NCBI RefSeq assembly: GCF_902506195.1 | Contig: NZ_LR732817.1 | Coordinates: forward strand, 2,488,245 to 2,552,244 | Direction of reading: 5' to 3' | Source of the DNA: Citricoccus sp. K5 | GTDB taxonomy: Bacteria > Actinomycetota > Actinomycetes > Actinomycetales > Micrococcaceae | Length of the DNA: 64,000 nucleotides | Shown: piece after piece, positions 44,765 through 54,184 of the stretch | Numbering within the stretch: position 1 is the stretch's first letter | Layout: every line of letters begins with the position of its first letter | Position numbers and translations under genes: made by a program | Notes under the pieces: model-generated | What the model saw: the letters and a program-made list of their open reading frames with translations, nothing else | Database searches by the model: none | Told to the model about the DNA's origin: nothing

Positions 44765-46822
44765 TTGTCCACGCCTGCCCGCACCGATTCACCGCGTGGC
44801 AAGCCGGGCCGGGGCCACACGGATGGACACGGCCAGGGTGGTGGCCAGAATGACCATGGCCCGGGCACCCGGGAGCGGTCCATCCTCGAGGCCATCCGCC
44901 GCCTCTCCCCCTACCTGGACGGCATCCGCTGGCGCTGGGCCGCCGGGCTCGTCTCGGCCATGCTGGCCGGGCTGGTCGCCCTGTCCATCCCTCAGGTCAT
45001 CCAGCAACTGGTGAACTCCGTGCTGCATCCCGGCGGGTCCCCGGCGGACGTGTGGGGTGCCGTCTGGCTCATGGCCGGGCTGGGCATCGCCGAGGGACTG
45101 CTGATCTTCGGCCGCCGCTTCTTCATCCTGCCGCCCGCCGCCGGGGTGGAGAACCGAGCCCGCGTCGCCCTGTTCACCCGGCTGCAGCGGCTGCCGGTCT
45201 CCTTCCACGACTCCTGGCCCTCCGGGCAGCTGCTCTCCCGCTCCGTCGGCGACCTGTCCCTGCTGCGCCGCTGGATCGCCTTCGGCACGGTGATGTTCGT
45301 GGTCTCGATCGTCACGATCGTGGTCGGCATCATCCTGCTGCTCAACTCCTCCTGGATCCTCGGGCTGATCTACCTGGCCGGCGCCGTACCGATCATGTGG
45401 CGCTCCTTCTACTTCCGCAACGACTTCCGGAGCGCGTCCCGCCTCTCCCAGGACCAGGCCGGTGACCTCGCCACCACCGTGGAGGAGTCCGTCCACGGCA
45501 TCCGTGTGCTCAAGGCCTTCGGGCGGGGCGGGGAGGCCCTGGAGGGATTCCGCGACCAGGCGGACACCTTGCGCGGCACGGAGGTCCGCAAGGCCACGGT
45601 GCTCTCCCAGTTCATCGCCCTGATCGTCGCCCTGCCGGAGACCGTCATCGGCATCTCGCTGGCCACCGGCGTCTACCTCGTCGCCACCGGGGAGCTCACC
45701 GTGGGCGCCCTCGCCGGCTTCTTCGCCACGACGGCGGTGCTCGCCGGCCCGGTCGAATCCGTCGGTCAGCTCATGGGCATGTCCCTGTCCGCGAAGACCG
45801 CCATCGACCGCCACTTCGAGGTCATGGACACCGCAGTTGATATTGCCGACCCCATCGCGGATCCGGCCGCTGGCTCCGGTCCAAACTCCGGTGCTGGATC
45901 TGGATCAGAATCTGGGTCCGGTTCAAGCCTCGCCTTCGAGGGCGTCGGCTTCCGTTATCCGGATGCCACCGCTGAGGCGGAGCCGATCCTGCGGGACGTG
46001 ACCCTGCACCTCGAGCCCGGCGAGACGATGGCCCTGGTCGGACTGACCGGGTCCGGCAAGTCGACCCTCGTCCAGATGGTCCCCCGGCTCTACGACGCCA
46101 CCTCCGGGCGCGTGCTCGTGGACGGGGTGGACGTCCGGGACCACGCGCTGCTGGACCTGCGGCGCACGGTGTCCATCGCCTTCGAGGACGCGACCCTGTT
46201 CTCCGACTCGATCCGCAACAACGTGCTGCTGGGAGCCCCGGCGGAGATCGCCGGCCCGGACGCTGCCGATCCGCAGGCCGCCCAGGACCTGCTGGAGCTG
46301 GCCCTGGACACCGCCCAGGCCCAGTTCGCCTACGCCATGCCGGAGGGCGTGGACACCCAGATCGGCGAGGAGGGGCTGAGCCTGTCCGGCGGGCAGCGCC
46401 AGCGCATCGCCCTGGCCCGCGCCATCGCCGCTCAGCCGGCGATCCTCGTCCTGGACGACCCGCTGTCCGCGCTGGACGTCAGCACCGAGGAGGTGGTCAC
46501 GCAGCGGTTGCGCACCGTCCTGGCCGGGACCACCACCCTGATCGTGGCCCACCGGCCCTCCACCGTGGCCCTCGCCGACCGCGTGGCAGTCCTCCGCGAC
46601 GGAGCGATCCAGGACGTCGGCACGCACGCCGAGCTGCTGGGCCGGTCGGCGGGATACCGCTTCATCATCTCCAGCTTCGAGGAGGACAAGTCCATTGAGT
46701 CCGTCATGGATTCCGGGGTGATCACCGGGATGACGCCGGTGGTGGCCGTGGACGAAGCGTCCGATCGTGGCAGTGGCAGTGGCACTGCCGCTGGCCATGG
46801 CCGTGAAGGAGACCGACCATGA
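44765..46822 (+). CDS. ABC exporter half-transporter with degenerate catalytic site (subunit 1)
   Basis: 685 residues from a TTG start at 44765; GGAGG about 8 bases upstream decides it. Six membrane helices (about 55-340), a Gly/Ser/Asn-rich linker around 360-385, then a nucleotide-binding domain: Walker A GLTGSGKST near 424, signature LSGGQ near 539, Walker B ILVLDDPLSALD near 561, His switch VAHRPS. The catalytic Glu after Walker B is replaced by Asp. With the next gene it forms a heterodimer; the substrate may be a lipid, peptide or drug. Confidence 0.9.
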   Translation: MSTPARTDSPRGKPGRGHTDGHGQGGGQNDHGPGTRERSILEAIRRLSPYLDGIRWRWAAGLVSAMLAGLVALSIPQVIQQLVNSVLHPGGSPADVWGAVWLMAGLGIAEGLLIFGRRFFILPPAAGVENRARVALFTRLQRLPVSFHDSWPSGQLLSRSVGDLSLLRRWIAFGTVMFVVSIVTIVVGIILLLNSSWILGLIYLAGAVPIMWRSFYFRNDFRSASRLSQDQAGDLATTVEESVHGIRVLKAFGRGGEALEGFRDQADTLRGTEVRKATVLSQFIALIVALPETVIGISLATGVYLVATGELTVGALAGFFATTAVLAGPVESVGQLMGMSLSAKTAIDRHFEVMDTAVDIADPIADPAAGSGPNSGAGSGSESGSGSSLAFEGVGFRYPDATAEAEPILRDVTLHLEPGETMALVGLTGSGKSTLVQMVPRLYDATSGRVLVDGVDVRDHALLDLRRTVSIAFEDATLFSDSIRNNVLLGAPAEIAGPDAADPQAAQDLLELALDTAQAQFAYAMPEGVDTQIGEEGLSLSGGQRQRIALARAIAAQPAILVLDDPLSALDVSTEEVVTQRLRTVLAGTTTLIVAHRPSTVALADRVAVLRDGAIQDVGTHAELLGRSAGYRFIISSFEEDKSIESVMDSGVITGMTPVVAVDEASDRGSGSGTAAGHGREGDRP
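45855..45925 (+). repeat. Low-complexity linker-coding stretch in ABC subunit 1
   Basis: Repeated ggatc/ggttc/gggtc-like triplet clusters encode an Ala/Asp then Gly-Ser-rich linker between the membrane and nucleotide-binding domains. Lower GC and less regular than the flanking coding sequence. Confidence 0.6.
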
Positions 46823-48726
46823 GCCGCGCGGACCGGACCCAGCGCCGCGGCCGTCAGGCCGTCAACGCCTCCGCCCCCGGCGAGGCCCAGCGGCCCGACC
46901 CGACGCTGCTGGGCACCCAGGGCGAGGAGCGTCTGGACCTCAGCGTCCAGGAACGGAAGTACGTCAGAGCACGATCCTGGGCCCTGCTCAAGGACCTGGC
47001 CCGGCCGGTGAAGTGGAAGCTCATCCTGACGGCCTTGCTGGTGGTGATCTCGAATGCCGCCCGCGCGTCGTTCCCGCTGATCATCGCGTGGGGCATCGAC
47101 TGGGGGCTGCCGCAGGTCGTCTCCACGCTGGAGGCCGGTGGCTCCGCGGCACCGGTGGTGGCCGCCGTCGGGGGCACCTATGTGGGAGCCGCGCTGACCG
47201 CGGGGCTGCTGCTGGGCACCTACACGTGGATGACGGCGCGGCTGAGCCAGGCCATGTTGCTGGACCTGCGCGTGTGGGTGTTCCGGCACACGCAACGGCT
47301 CAGCCTCGAGTTCCACGAGAAGTACACCTCCGGGCGGGTCATCTCCCGGCAGACCTCGGACCTGGACTCGTTGCGCGAGCTGCTGGACCAGGGCGTGTCC
47401 TCCCTCGTGTCCGGCCTGATGTTCATGCTGTTCACGGGCATCTCGATCGTCGTCCTCGACTGGCGTTCGGCGTTGATCCTGCTGGTGGCGTTCATCCCGG
47501 TGGCGATCGCGGTGCGCTGGTACCAGGTACGTTCAGAGGCGGTCTACCGGGAGTCGCGCGTGTCCTCCGCCCGGATGATCGTGAACTTCGTGGAGACCAT
47601 GACCGGCATCCGCGCCGTGCAGGCCTTCCGCAAGGAACGCGCCAATGACCGGACGTACGAGACGCTGGCCGGCAAGTACCGGGACGACATGCTGAAGTCC
47701 CTGAACCTCTTCGGCATCCTGCAGCCGACCCTGGTGATCACCGGGAACCTGACCGTGGTGGCCATGCTGCTCTTCGGCGGGTTCCGGGTGCTGGACGGCA
47801 CCCTGGCCGTGGGTGTGCTCGTGGCACTGCTGCTGGCCGGCAAGCGTGTGTTCCAGCCGATGGAGCAGGTCGCCATGTTCTACTCCTCCTTCCAGTCCGC
47901 CTCAGCAGCGCTGGAGAAGGTGTCCGGGCTGCTGGAGGAGGCGCCCACCGTGCGGGAGGCCGAGCAGCCGGTACCCCTGCCTGAGGCCGCCGGACGGATC
48001 GATTTCAAGGATGCCGAGTTCGGATATGGGGACGGCCAGGTCATCCTGCCGCGCTTCGACCTGACCATCCCCGCGGGCCAGACGGTGGCCGTCGTCGGCC
48101 AGACCGGGGCCGGCAAGTCCACGCTGGTGAAGCTGATCGCCCGGTTCTACGACCTCTCCTCCGGGTCCCTGACGCTGGACAGGGTGGACCTGGACCAGCT
48201 CTCCGCGAGCGATCTGCGGCGCAACGTGGTCATGGTGACGCAGGAGGCGTTCCTGTTCTCCGGCTCCGTGGCCGAGAACATCGCCCTGGGCCGGCCGGAT
48301 GCCTCGGATGCCGAAATCCAGGCCGCGGCGAAGGCCGTGGGAGCCCACGAGTTCATCCTGTCCCTGCCCGAAGGCTACGAGACCGACGTGACCAAGCGCG
48401 GCGGACGGCTCTCCGCCGGCCAACGCCAGCTCGTCTCCTTCGCCCGCGCCTTCCTCGCCGACCCGGCCGTGCTCATCCTGGATGAGGCCACGAGTTCGTT
48501 GGATCTGCCGAGTGAGCGGCTCGTGCAGCAGGGGCTGACCCGGTTGCTGGGTGACCGCACCGCGCTGATCATCGCGCACCGGCTGTCCACCGTGGAGATC
48601 GCCGACCGCGTGCTCGTGGTGCATGACGGGCGGGTCGTGGAGGACGGCTCCCCCGCCGAGCTGATCGAGGCCGGCGGCCGCTTCGCCGAGCTCCATGCGG
48701 CCTGGAAGGACTCCCTGGTCGGCTGA
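46819..48726 (+). CDS. ABC exporter half-transporter, catalytic partner (subunit 2)
   Basis: 635 residues; ATG overlaps the stop of subunit 1 by 4 bases. Six membrane helices (about 65-350), then Walker A GQTGAGKST near 426, signature RLSAGQRQ near 531 (Ala for the second Gly), canonical Walker B LILDEATSSLD near 553, His switch IIAHRLST. Complementary asymmetry with subunit 1 fits heterodimeric exporters of the TM287/288 and BmrCD kind. N-terminal 40 residues are charged and cytoplasmic. Confidence 0.92.
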   Translation: MSRADRTQRRGRQAVNASAPGEAQRPDPTLLGTQGEERLDLSVQERKYVRARSWALLKDLARPVKWKLILTALLVVISNAARASFPLIIAWGIDWGLPQVVSTLEAGGSAAPVVAAVGGTYVGAALTAGLLLGTYTWMTARLSQAMLLDLRVWVFRHTQRLSLEFHEKYTSGRVISRQTSDLDSLRELLDQGVSSLVSGLMFMLFTGISIVVLDWRSALILLVAFIPVAIAVRWYQVRSEAVYRESRVSSARMIVNFVETMTGIRAVQAFRKERANDRTYETLAGKYRDDMLKSLNLFGILQPTLVITGNLTVVAMLLFGGFRVLDGTLAVGVLVALLLAGKRVFQPMEQVAMFYSSFQSASAALEKVSGLLEEAPTVREAEQPVPLPEAAGRIDFKDAEFGYGDGQVILPRFDLTIPAGQTVAVVGQTGAGKSTLVKLIARFYDLSSGSLTLDRVDLDQLSASDLRRNVVMVTQEAFLFSGSVAENIALGRPDASDAEIQAAAKAVGAHEFILSLPEGYETDVTKRGGRLSAGQRQLVSFARAFLADPAVLILDEATSSLDLPSERLVQQGLTRLLGDRTALIIAHRLSTVEIADRVLVVHDGRVVEDGSPAELIEAGGRFAELHAAWKDSLVG

Positions 48727-48760
48727 GGACTTCCCGGTGCCGGGCCACTAGCCTGAAGGC

Positions 48761-49135
48761 ATGGCCACGTTGACGCTCCACGACCTGCTGTCCCTGGAAC
48801 ACCGGGGGTGGGATGCGCTGTGTTCGGCCCGGGGTGGAACGTTCTACGGGGAGTTGATGACCGACGACGCCGTCATGGTGCTCGTCAACGGCATGGTCCT
48901 GGACCGGGACACCGTGGCATCAACTCTGGACCACGCTCCACCGTGGTCCGAGTACCACCTGGATGACCCCCGGCTGGTCCTCACGGGAACAGACGCCGCG
49001 GCCCTCGTGTACACGGCCACGGCCTCCCGGCCCGGCGATCCGGAGCCCTTCACCGCCCTGATGTCCAGCCATTACCGGCTGCTCGGTGGCCGCATCCGCA
49101 TGTCGCTCTACCAGCAGACGACCATCACCCACTAG
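48761..49135 (+). CDS. NTF2-like/DUF4440 family small protein
   Basis: 124 residues of the SnoaL/NTF2-like cone fold: TLHDLLSLEHRGWDALCS then FYGELMTDDAVMVLVNGMVLDRD and a C-terminal strand pair ending RIRMSLYQQTT. Usually a ligand-binding or ketosteroid-isomerase-like fold; no catalytic residues can be named. 34 bases after the ABC operon. Confidence 0.78.
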   Translation: MATLTLHDLLSLEHRGWDALCSARGGTFYGELMTDDAVMVLVNGMVLDRDTVASTLDHAPPWSEYHLDDPRLVLTGTDAAALVYTATASRPGDPEPFTALMSSHYRLLGGRIRMSLYQQTTITH

Positions 49136-49193
49136 ACCCCTCGCAGCCGGAGGTCGCTCCCGGCCCTCGCACCTGACGTGGTTTCAGAGGATT

Positions 49194-50105
49194 TCAGGCG
49201 GTGAAGGTCTGGCCCGTCAGGGTCTCGTAGGCCTCGATGTAGCGGGCGCGGGTCTTGGCGACGACGTCGGCCGGCAGGGCCGGCGGTGCCTCACCTGAGT
49301 GCCGGTCCCAACCGGAGTCCGGGCCGGTCAGCCAGTCGCGGACGAACTGCTTGTCGAAGGAGGGCTGGGCGTGGCCGGGCTCGTACTGGGCGGCATCCCA
49401 GAACCGGGAGGAGTCCGGGGTCAGGACCTCGTCCCCCAGCACGATCCGCCCGGTGGCATCCAGTCCGAACTCCACCTTGGTGTCCGCCAGGATGATCCCG
49501 CGTTCCCGGGCGATCGACTCGGCCAGGCGGTACACGTCCAGGGTCAGCTCACGCAGCCTCTGGGCGGGGGTGTCCCCGATCAGCCGGGCCATCTGCTCGA
49601 ACGAGATGTTCTCGTCGTGCTCACCCACGTCAGCCTTGGCGGACGGGGTGAAGATCGCCGGGTCCAGCTTCGAGCCGTCCACCAGTCCCGCCGGCAGCTC
49701 GATCCCGGTGACCGTGCCGGACTCCCGGTACTCGGCCAGCCCGGACCCGGTCAGGTAGCCGCGCGCGATGCACTCGACCTCGTACATGTCCAGCCGCTGG
49801 CACACCATGGCCCGCCCCGCCACGGCCTCCGGCACGTCCAGGGACACCACGTGGTGCGGCACCTGCAGCTGCTCGAACCACCACAGGGACAGCTGGGTCA
49901 GCACCGCGCCCTTGTCCGGGATCTCGGTCTCCAGCACGAAGTCGTAGGCGCTGATCCGGTCCGAGGCGACCACCAGCAGCGTCTCGGATTCCCCCGGCGC
50001 GGAGTCGGCCGGCTCATAGAGGTCCCGGACCTTGCCCGAATAGGCGTGCCGCCAGCCCGGCAGCTCCACGGCCTGGGCGTCGAACCCTTGCGAGAATCCG
50101 GTCAT
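49194..50105 (-). CDS. purC: Phosphoribosylaminoimidazole-succinocarboxamide synthase
   Basis: SAICAR synthetase of de novo purine synthesis: joins CAIR with aspartate using ATP. 303 residues; YSGKVRDLYEP (glycine-rich ATP loop, near 22), DRISAYDFVLETEIPDKGAVL, ECIARGYLTGSGLAEY and the C-terminal DTKVEFGLD are family signatures. Overlaps the purD stop by one base, so purD-purC form one unit. Confidence 0.95.
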   Translation of the reverse strand: MTGFSQGFDAQAVELPGWRHAYSGKVRDLYEPADSAPGESETLLVVASDRISAYDFVLETEIPDKGAVLTQLSLWWFEQLQVPHHVVSLDVPEAVAGRAMVCQRLDMYEVECIARGYLTGSGLAEYRESGTVTGIELPAGLVDGSKLDPAIFTPSAKADVGEHDENISFEQMARLIGDTPAQRLRELTLDVYRLAESIARERGIILADTKVEFGLDATGRIVLGDEVLTPDSSRFWDAAQYEPGHAQPSFDKQFVRDWLTGPDSGWDRHSGEAPPALPADVVAKTRARYIEAYETLTGQTFTA

Positions 50106-51394
50106 CAGCGCGTCTTTCCTTCCGGGAGCGTGATCTCGCCGCGCTCGGCCTTGAGCCCGATGTCGGTGCGGTGCTGCGATCCCTCCAGGGAGATCAGGTC
50201 CACCCCCGCGTAGGCGCGGGCCCGCGCTGCGGCCAGGTCTTCCCCGAGCCCGACGACGGCCAGCACCCGGCCGCCGGAGGCGACCAGTCCGCCGTCGTGC
50301 GCCGTGGAGGTGCCCGCATGCAGGACCGAGACGTTCTCCAGTGCGTCCGCCTCCGCGACGCCAGCCAGCGCCCCGCCCTTGAGGGGGGACTCCGGGTAGC
50401 CGGCGGCGGCCACCACCACGTCCACGGCGTAGCCGTCCGACCAGTCCAGCTCCTGCAACCCGGCGAGGCAGCCCGTGGCGGCGTCCATCAGGAAGCGGCC
50501 GAACGGGGTCCGCAGCCGGGCCAGCACGGCCTGGGTCTCCGGGTCGCCGAAGCGCACGTTGAACTCGATGACGCGCAGGCCGCGGCTCGTCAGGGCCAGG
50601 CCGCAGTACAGCACGCCGGCGAAGGGGGTGCCGCGGTCCGCCATGGTGGCGATGACGGGGCGGGCCACGGCCTCCATGACCTCGTCCACGAAGCCCTCGG
50701 GCAGCCAGTCGAGCGGGGTGTAGGCGCCCATGCCGCCGGTGTTCGGGCCGGCGTCACCGTCGCCGATGCGCTTGAAGTCCTGCGCCGGGACCAGGGGGAC
50801 CGCGTTGGTGCCGTCGGAGATGACGAAGAGGGAGACCTCGGGGCCGTCCAGGAACTCCTCGATGACCACGGTGCCGTTGACGTCGAAGCAGGACCGGGCG
50901 TGCTCGAGGGCCTCGGCACGGTCCGAGGTGACCACCACGCCCTTGCCGGCGGCCAGCCCGTCGTCCTTGACCACGTAGGGGGCGCCGAACGCGTCCAAGG
51001 CGGCCTCGGCCTCCGCGACCGTGGAGCAGGTGTGGGCGGCGGCGGTGGGGACGCCGGCCTGAGCCATGACGTCCTTCGCGAAGGACTTGGAGGCCTCCAG
51101 CTCGGCGGCGGCCTTGGAGGGGCCGAATACGGTGAACCCGGCCTGCCGCAGGGCATCGGAGACGCCGGCCGCCAGCGGGGCCTCGGGTCCCACGACCACC
51201 AGGTCCGCGTTGAGCTCGCCGGCCAGGACGGTGACCCCGGTGGCGTCGGTGGCATCCACGGCATGCACCGGGACATCGAGGGCGATGCCAGCGTTGCCCG
51301 GGGCCGCATGGACCTCCTGGACATCAGGGTCCAGTTGCAGGGCACGGATGATGGCGTGTTCGCGGCCGCCGGAGCCGAGGACGAGGATCTTCAC
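50105..51394 (-). CDS. purD: Phosphoribosylamine-glycine ligase
   Basis: GAR synthetase, second step of purine synthesis. From a GTG at 51394 ([15 protein letters not shown]) it has 429 residues: N-terminal Rossmann domain, ATP-grasp region with [15 protein letters not shown] near 145 and [16 protein letters not shown] near 280. Upstream frame to 51592 overlaps the divergent small gene and lacks homology. First gene of purDC. Confidence 0.95.
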   Translation of the reverse strand: MKILVLGSGGREHAIIRALQLDPDVQEVHAAPGNAGIALDVPVHAVDATDATGVTVLAGELNADLVVVGPEAPLAAGVSDALRQAGFTVFGPSKAAAELEASKSFAKDVMAQAGVPTAAAHTCSTVAEAEAALDAFGAPYVVKDDGLAAGKGVVVTSDRAEALEHARSCFDVNGTVVIEEFLDGPEVSLFVISDGTNAVPLVPAQDFKRIGDGDAGPNTGGMGAYTPLDWLPEGFVDEVMEAVARPVIATMADRGTPFAGVLYCGLALTSRGLRVIEFNVRFGDPETQAVLARLRTPFGRFLMDAATGCLAGLQELDWSDGYAVDVVVAAAGYPESPLKGGALAGVAEADALENVSVLHAGTSTAHDGGLVASGGRVLAVVGLGEDLAAARARAYAGVDLISLEGSQHRTDIGLKAERGEITLPEGKTR

Positions 51395-51478
51395 GGTGCC
51401 CAAGCCTAGACCGTCCGGGCCGTCCCGGCGCGCGTGTGTGCGCCCGGTCCAGCCGTACCGGTCCGTACGATGGGTTCC

Positions 51479-51826
51479 ATGACGTCCAACTACCCCGGGC
51501 CCGACGACGGCCGGCACCTCCCGGAGCACGGTGCCCGACCCGAGGGACAGGACCCGTCCGGCCAGGAGTACGGGCAGCAGCAGTACGGCCACCCGTACGG
51601 CCGCGCGCCCCGCCTCGCCGGCTCTGGCGGTTCCGGGGGTTCGGGCCTCCTGCGCACCATCTACACCTTCGTGATCGTCTGGCTGACCTGCGCCGTGATC
51701 ATGTGGTTCGGGACCCGGATGCTCGGCTTCGAACGCGGTGACCTGGGCGCTGCCGTGGTCTCCCTGATCGCCTCGCTGGCCGCAGCCGCTGCAGTGACCG
51801 TCTGGGCCACCCGCCGCGGCCGCTGA
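51479..51826 (+). CDS. Hypothetical small membrane protein
   Basis: 115 residues from the ATG at 51479. A Gly/Pro/Tyr/Gln-rich N-terminal tail (QQQYGHPYG) of about 55 residues precedes two membrane helices ([19 protein letters not shown] and [19 protein letters not shown]). Divergent from purD with 84 bases between the starts. Function not recognised. Confidence 0.65.
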   Translation: MTSNYPGPDDGRHLPEHGARPEGQDPSGQEYGQQQYGHPYGRAPRLAGSGGSGGSGLLRTIYTFVIVWLTCAVIMWFGTRMLGFERGDLGAAVVSLIASLAAAAAVTVWATRRGR

Positions 51827-51870
51827 GGCGGCGCCCCGCAGGCCCCCTGGTCCGCCCTTTCTCCGTCAGT

Positions 51871-51914
51871 TTCCCGGCAGATTCCCGCCAGCTTCCCGCC
51901 AGCTTCCCGCCAGG
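51871..51914 (+). repeat. 11-bp intergenic tandem repeat (unit ttcccgccagc, 4 copies)
   Basis: Four copies, the first two positions of change being single bases (51871-51881, 51882-51892, 51893-51903, 51904-51914). Lies between the small membrane protein and the first asparaginase gene, just upstream of that gene's likely promoter. Confidence 0.9.
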
Positions 51915-51953
51915 GTTCTCAGCGTTAGCTCATGCGCCCCTCATCTGGGGCTC

Positions 51954-53066
51954 ATGCTCATCGAACACGATGAGCGCATGGCCTTCACGAACAGCATGAC
52001 CACCGTGCCCGGCGCGTCCGGTACCACGCCCGGCATCTTCGCCCAGCAGGACGCCGCAGAGCTGGTCTACCTGACCCGCAACGGGCAGGTGGAGTCCCGT
52101 CACAGTGGCGCCGCCGTGGTCACCGGTCCGGACGGCGGCGTGCTGGCCACAGTGGGTCCGGCCGACGCCGTGGTGTTCGGCCGCTCGGCCCTCAAGCCAC
52201 TGCAGGCCATCGCCTCCCTGCGCCTCGGTGCCCCGCTGGAGAGCCGCCACATCGCCATCGCCTCGGGCTCCCACCGCGGCTCCTCCCGCCACCGCGCCCT
52301 GGTCCGGGAGATCCTGGCCGCTGCAGGCCTGGACAAGACGGCGCTGCAGTGCCCGCGCGCCTGGCCCAAGGACCGCCGCGAGCTGCTGAAGATGGCCGCC
52401 CGCACCCGCCGCCCTGACGGCCCCCGCCCGAACCGTTTGGCCTTCAACTGCTCCGGCAAGCACGCCGCCTGGCTGTCCGCCTGCGTGGCCGCCGGCCTGG
52501 AGACCGAGAGCTACCTGGAACCGGACCATCCACTGCAGCAGGAGGTGCTCCGGGTGATCGAGGACTACTGCGGCACCGAACCGGTGGAGGTCGGCGTGGA
52601 CGGCTGCGGCGGCCCGGCCCCACGGTTGGCCCTGGCCGGGCTGGCGCGCGGATTCGGCCGGGTCGCCTCCGCCCCCGAACGGGCTGCCCAGGGACTGCCG
52701 ATCGACGACCATGCCGTCCAGGTGGCCGTGTCCATGCTCCGCCACCCCTGGGCCGTCCAGGGCAGGAACAGCTCGAACACCCGGATCATGCGTGAACTCG
52801 GCGTGCTGGCCAAGTCCGGGGCGGACGGCATCCTGGTGGTGGCGGCCCCGGACGGCACCGCCGTGGCGGTCAAGACCCTGGACGGAGCCTCCCGGGCCAA
52901 CAACCTCGTGGCACTCAACCTCCTGGCCCGCTTCGCCCCGGACCAGGTGGAGCTGCCGGCGCTGCGGATCGTCCTCGACGCCGTGACACCGACGGTCCTC
53001 GGCCGCGGCCAGCCGGTCGGCCGCGCCGAACTCGCGGATCCGGTGCTTGAGGTGCTCACCGCCTGA
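51954..53066 (+). CDS. Asparaginase (PF06089, Asparaginase_II family), copy 1
   Basis: 370 residues if the first ATG is used; ATG at 51978 (GATGAG nearby) or 51993 are alternatives. Family-wide motifs: SRHSGAAVVTGPDGG, FGRSALKPLQAIASLRLGA, ASGSHRGSSRHRALV, NCSGKHAAWLSACVAAG and the C-terminal RANNLVALNLLA. This family is annotated as L-asparaginase, with hydrolysis of Asn to Asp expected. A paralogous copy follows at 53088, with 21 bases between. Confidence 0.85.
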   Translation: MLIEHDERMAFTNSMTTVPGASGTTPGIFAQQDAAELVYLTRNGQVESRHSGAAVVTGPDGGVLATVGPADAVVFGRSALKPLQAIASLRLGAPLESRHIAIASGSHRGSSRHRALVREILAAAGLDKTALQCPRAWPKDRRELLKMAARTRRPDGPRPNRLAFNCSGKHAAWLSACVAAGLETESYLEPDHPLQQEVLRVIEDYCGTEPVEVGVDGCGGPAPRLALAGLARGFGRVASAPERAAQGLPIDDHAVQVAVSMLRHPWAVQGRNSSNTRIMRELGVLAKSGADGILVVAAPDGTAVAVKTLDGASRANNLVALNLLARFAPDQVELPALRIVLDAVTPTVLGRGQPVGRAELADPVLEVLTA

Positions 53067-53087
53067 AGTAGTGACAAGCTAGTGACC

Positions 53088-54167
53088 ATGCCCGCACCGC
53101 ATCAGCATCCCGACCTGCACGAGTCCCGCCAGCCCACCCGGAGCCCCTCGGCCACCTTCACGGTCGGCGAGGCCGTGGAACTGGTCCACGTGGTCCGCAA
53201 CGGGTTCGTCGAGTCCCGCACCATCGGTTCGGCCGTGGTGACGGCGCCGGACGGCTCGATGCTCGCCTCCCTCGGCAGCCCGGCTGCGCTGGTCTACCCG
53301 CGCTCCACGCTCAAGCCGCTGCAGGCCATCGCGTCCCTGCGGCACGGGGCCCGGATGGTCGAGGAACAGATCGCCCTGGCATGCGGGTCGCACCGCGGGA
53401 CGGCCCGCCATCGCCAGACGGCCGCCACGGTCCTGTCCTACGCCGGCATGGACGAGTCCTTCCTGCAGTGCCCGCCCGCCTGGCCCGCGGATCCGGCCGG
53501 GATCATCGAGATGGCCGGGGACGCCGGCCCCGGCGGCCCCCTCCAGACCCCGCTGGCCTACAACTGCTCCGGCAAGCACGCCGGTTTCCTCTCCGCCGCC
53601 AAGCACGGCGGGCACGACGTGAGCACCTACCTGGACCTCGACCACCCCATCCAGCGTGAGGTGGCCGCCGTCCTGGAGGAGTATTGCGGCGAACCGGTGG
53701 CCCACTGGGGCGTGGACGGCTGCGGTGCACCCGCCCCCGTGTTGTCCCTCACCGGTCTGGCCCGCGGCATCGGCAGGGTCGCCGCGGCTCCGCACCGCCG
53801 CGACTCCGAGGTGCATGCCGCCTCCGTGGCCACGGCCATGCTGGAGCACCCGTGGGCGGTGCACGGCGAGACCAACACGAACACCGTGGTGATCCGCGAG
53901 CTCGGCGTGCTCGCCAAGCTCGGCGCGGACGGCGTCATGGTCATGGCCGCGCAGGACGGCACGGCGGTGGCCGTCAAGGCGCTCGACGGCGGCACGCGCG
54001 CCGGCAACCTCGTCGCCCTGGTTCTGCTGGCCCAGTTCGCCCCCTCACAGATCGACCTCGAGGCCCTGCCGGGCGTTCTGGACACCGTGGCCCCGAAGAT
54101 CCTCGGCCGCGGCAAGCCCGTCGGCCGGGTCCAGCTGGCCCGCCCCGTCCTGGACCTGCTGGACTGA
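53088..54167 (+). CDS. Asparaginase (PF06089, Asparaginase_II family), copy 2
   Basis: 359 residues from the ATG at 53088 (GTG at 53082 is an alternative). Shares the motifs of copy 1 in the same order: STLKPLQAIASLRHGA, ACGSHRGTARHRQTA, NCSGKHAGFLSAAKHGG, GVDGCGAPAP, RAGNLVALVLLA. The two genes are clearly a tandem duplication, with sequence differences spread evenly, so the duplication is not recent. Likely co-transcribed with copy 1. Confidence 0.85.
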   Translation: MPAPHQHPDLHESRQPTRSPSATFTVGEAVELVHVVRNGFVESRTIGSAVVTAPDGSMLASLGSPAALVYPRSTLKPLQAIASLRHGARMVEEQIALACGSHRGTARHRQTAATVLSYAGMDESFLQCPPAWPADPAGIIEMAGDAGPGGPLQTPLAYNCSGKHAGFLSAAKHGGHDVSTYLDLDHPIQREVAAVLEEYCGEPVAHWGVDGCGAPAPVLSLTGLARGIGRVAAAPHRRDSEVHAASVATAMLEHPWAVHGETNTNTVVIRELGVLAKLGADGVMVMAAQDGTAVAVKALDGGTRAGNLVALVLLAQFAPSQIDLEALPGVLDTVAPKILGRGKPVGRVQLARPVLDLLD

Positions 54168-54184
54168 ACGGCACGGCAACAGTC

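Noticed and set aside
48731-48750. 13-base match (ggtgccgggccac) to the palindrome after acsA
   Set aside because: Only one arm fragment with no complementary arm nearby; chance is likely in such GC-rich DNA.
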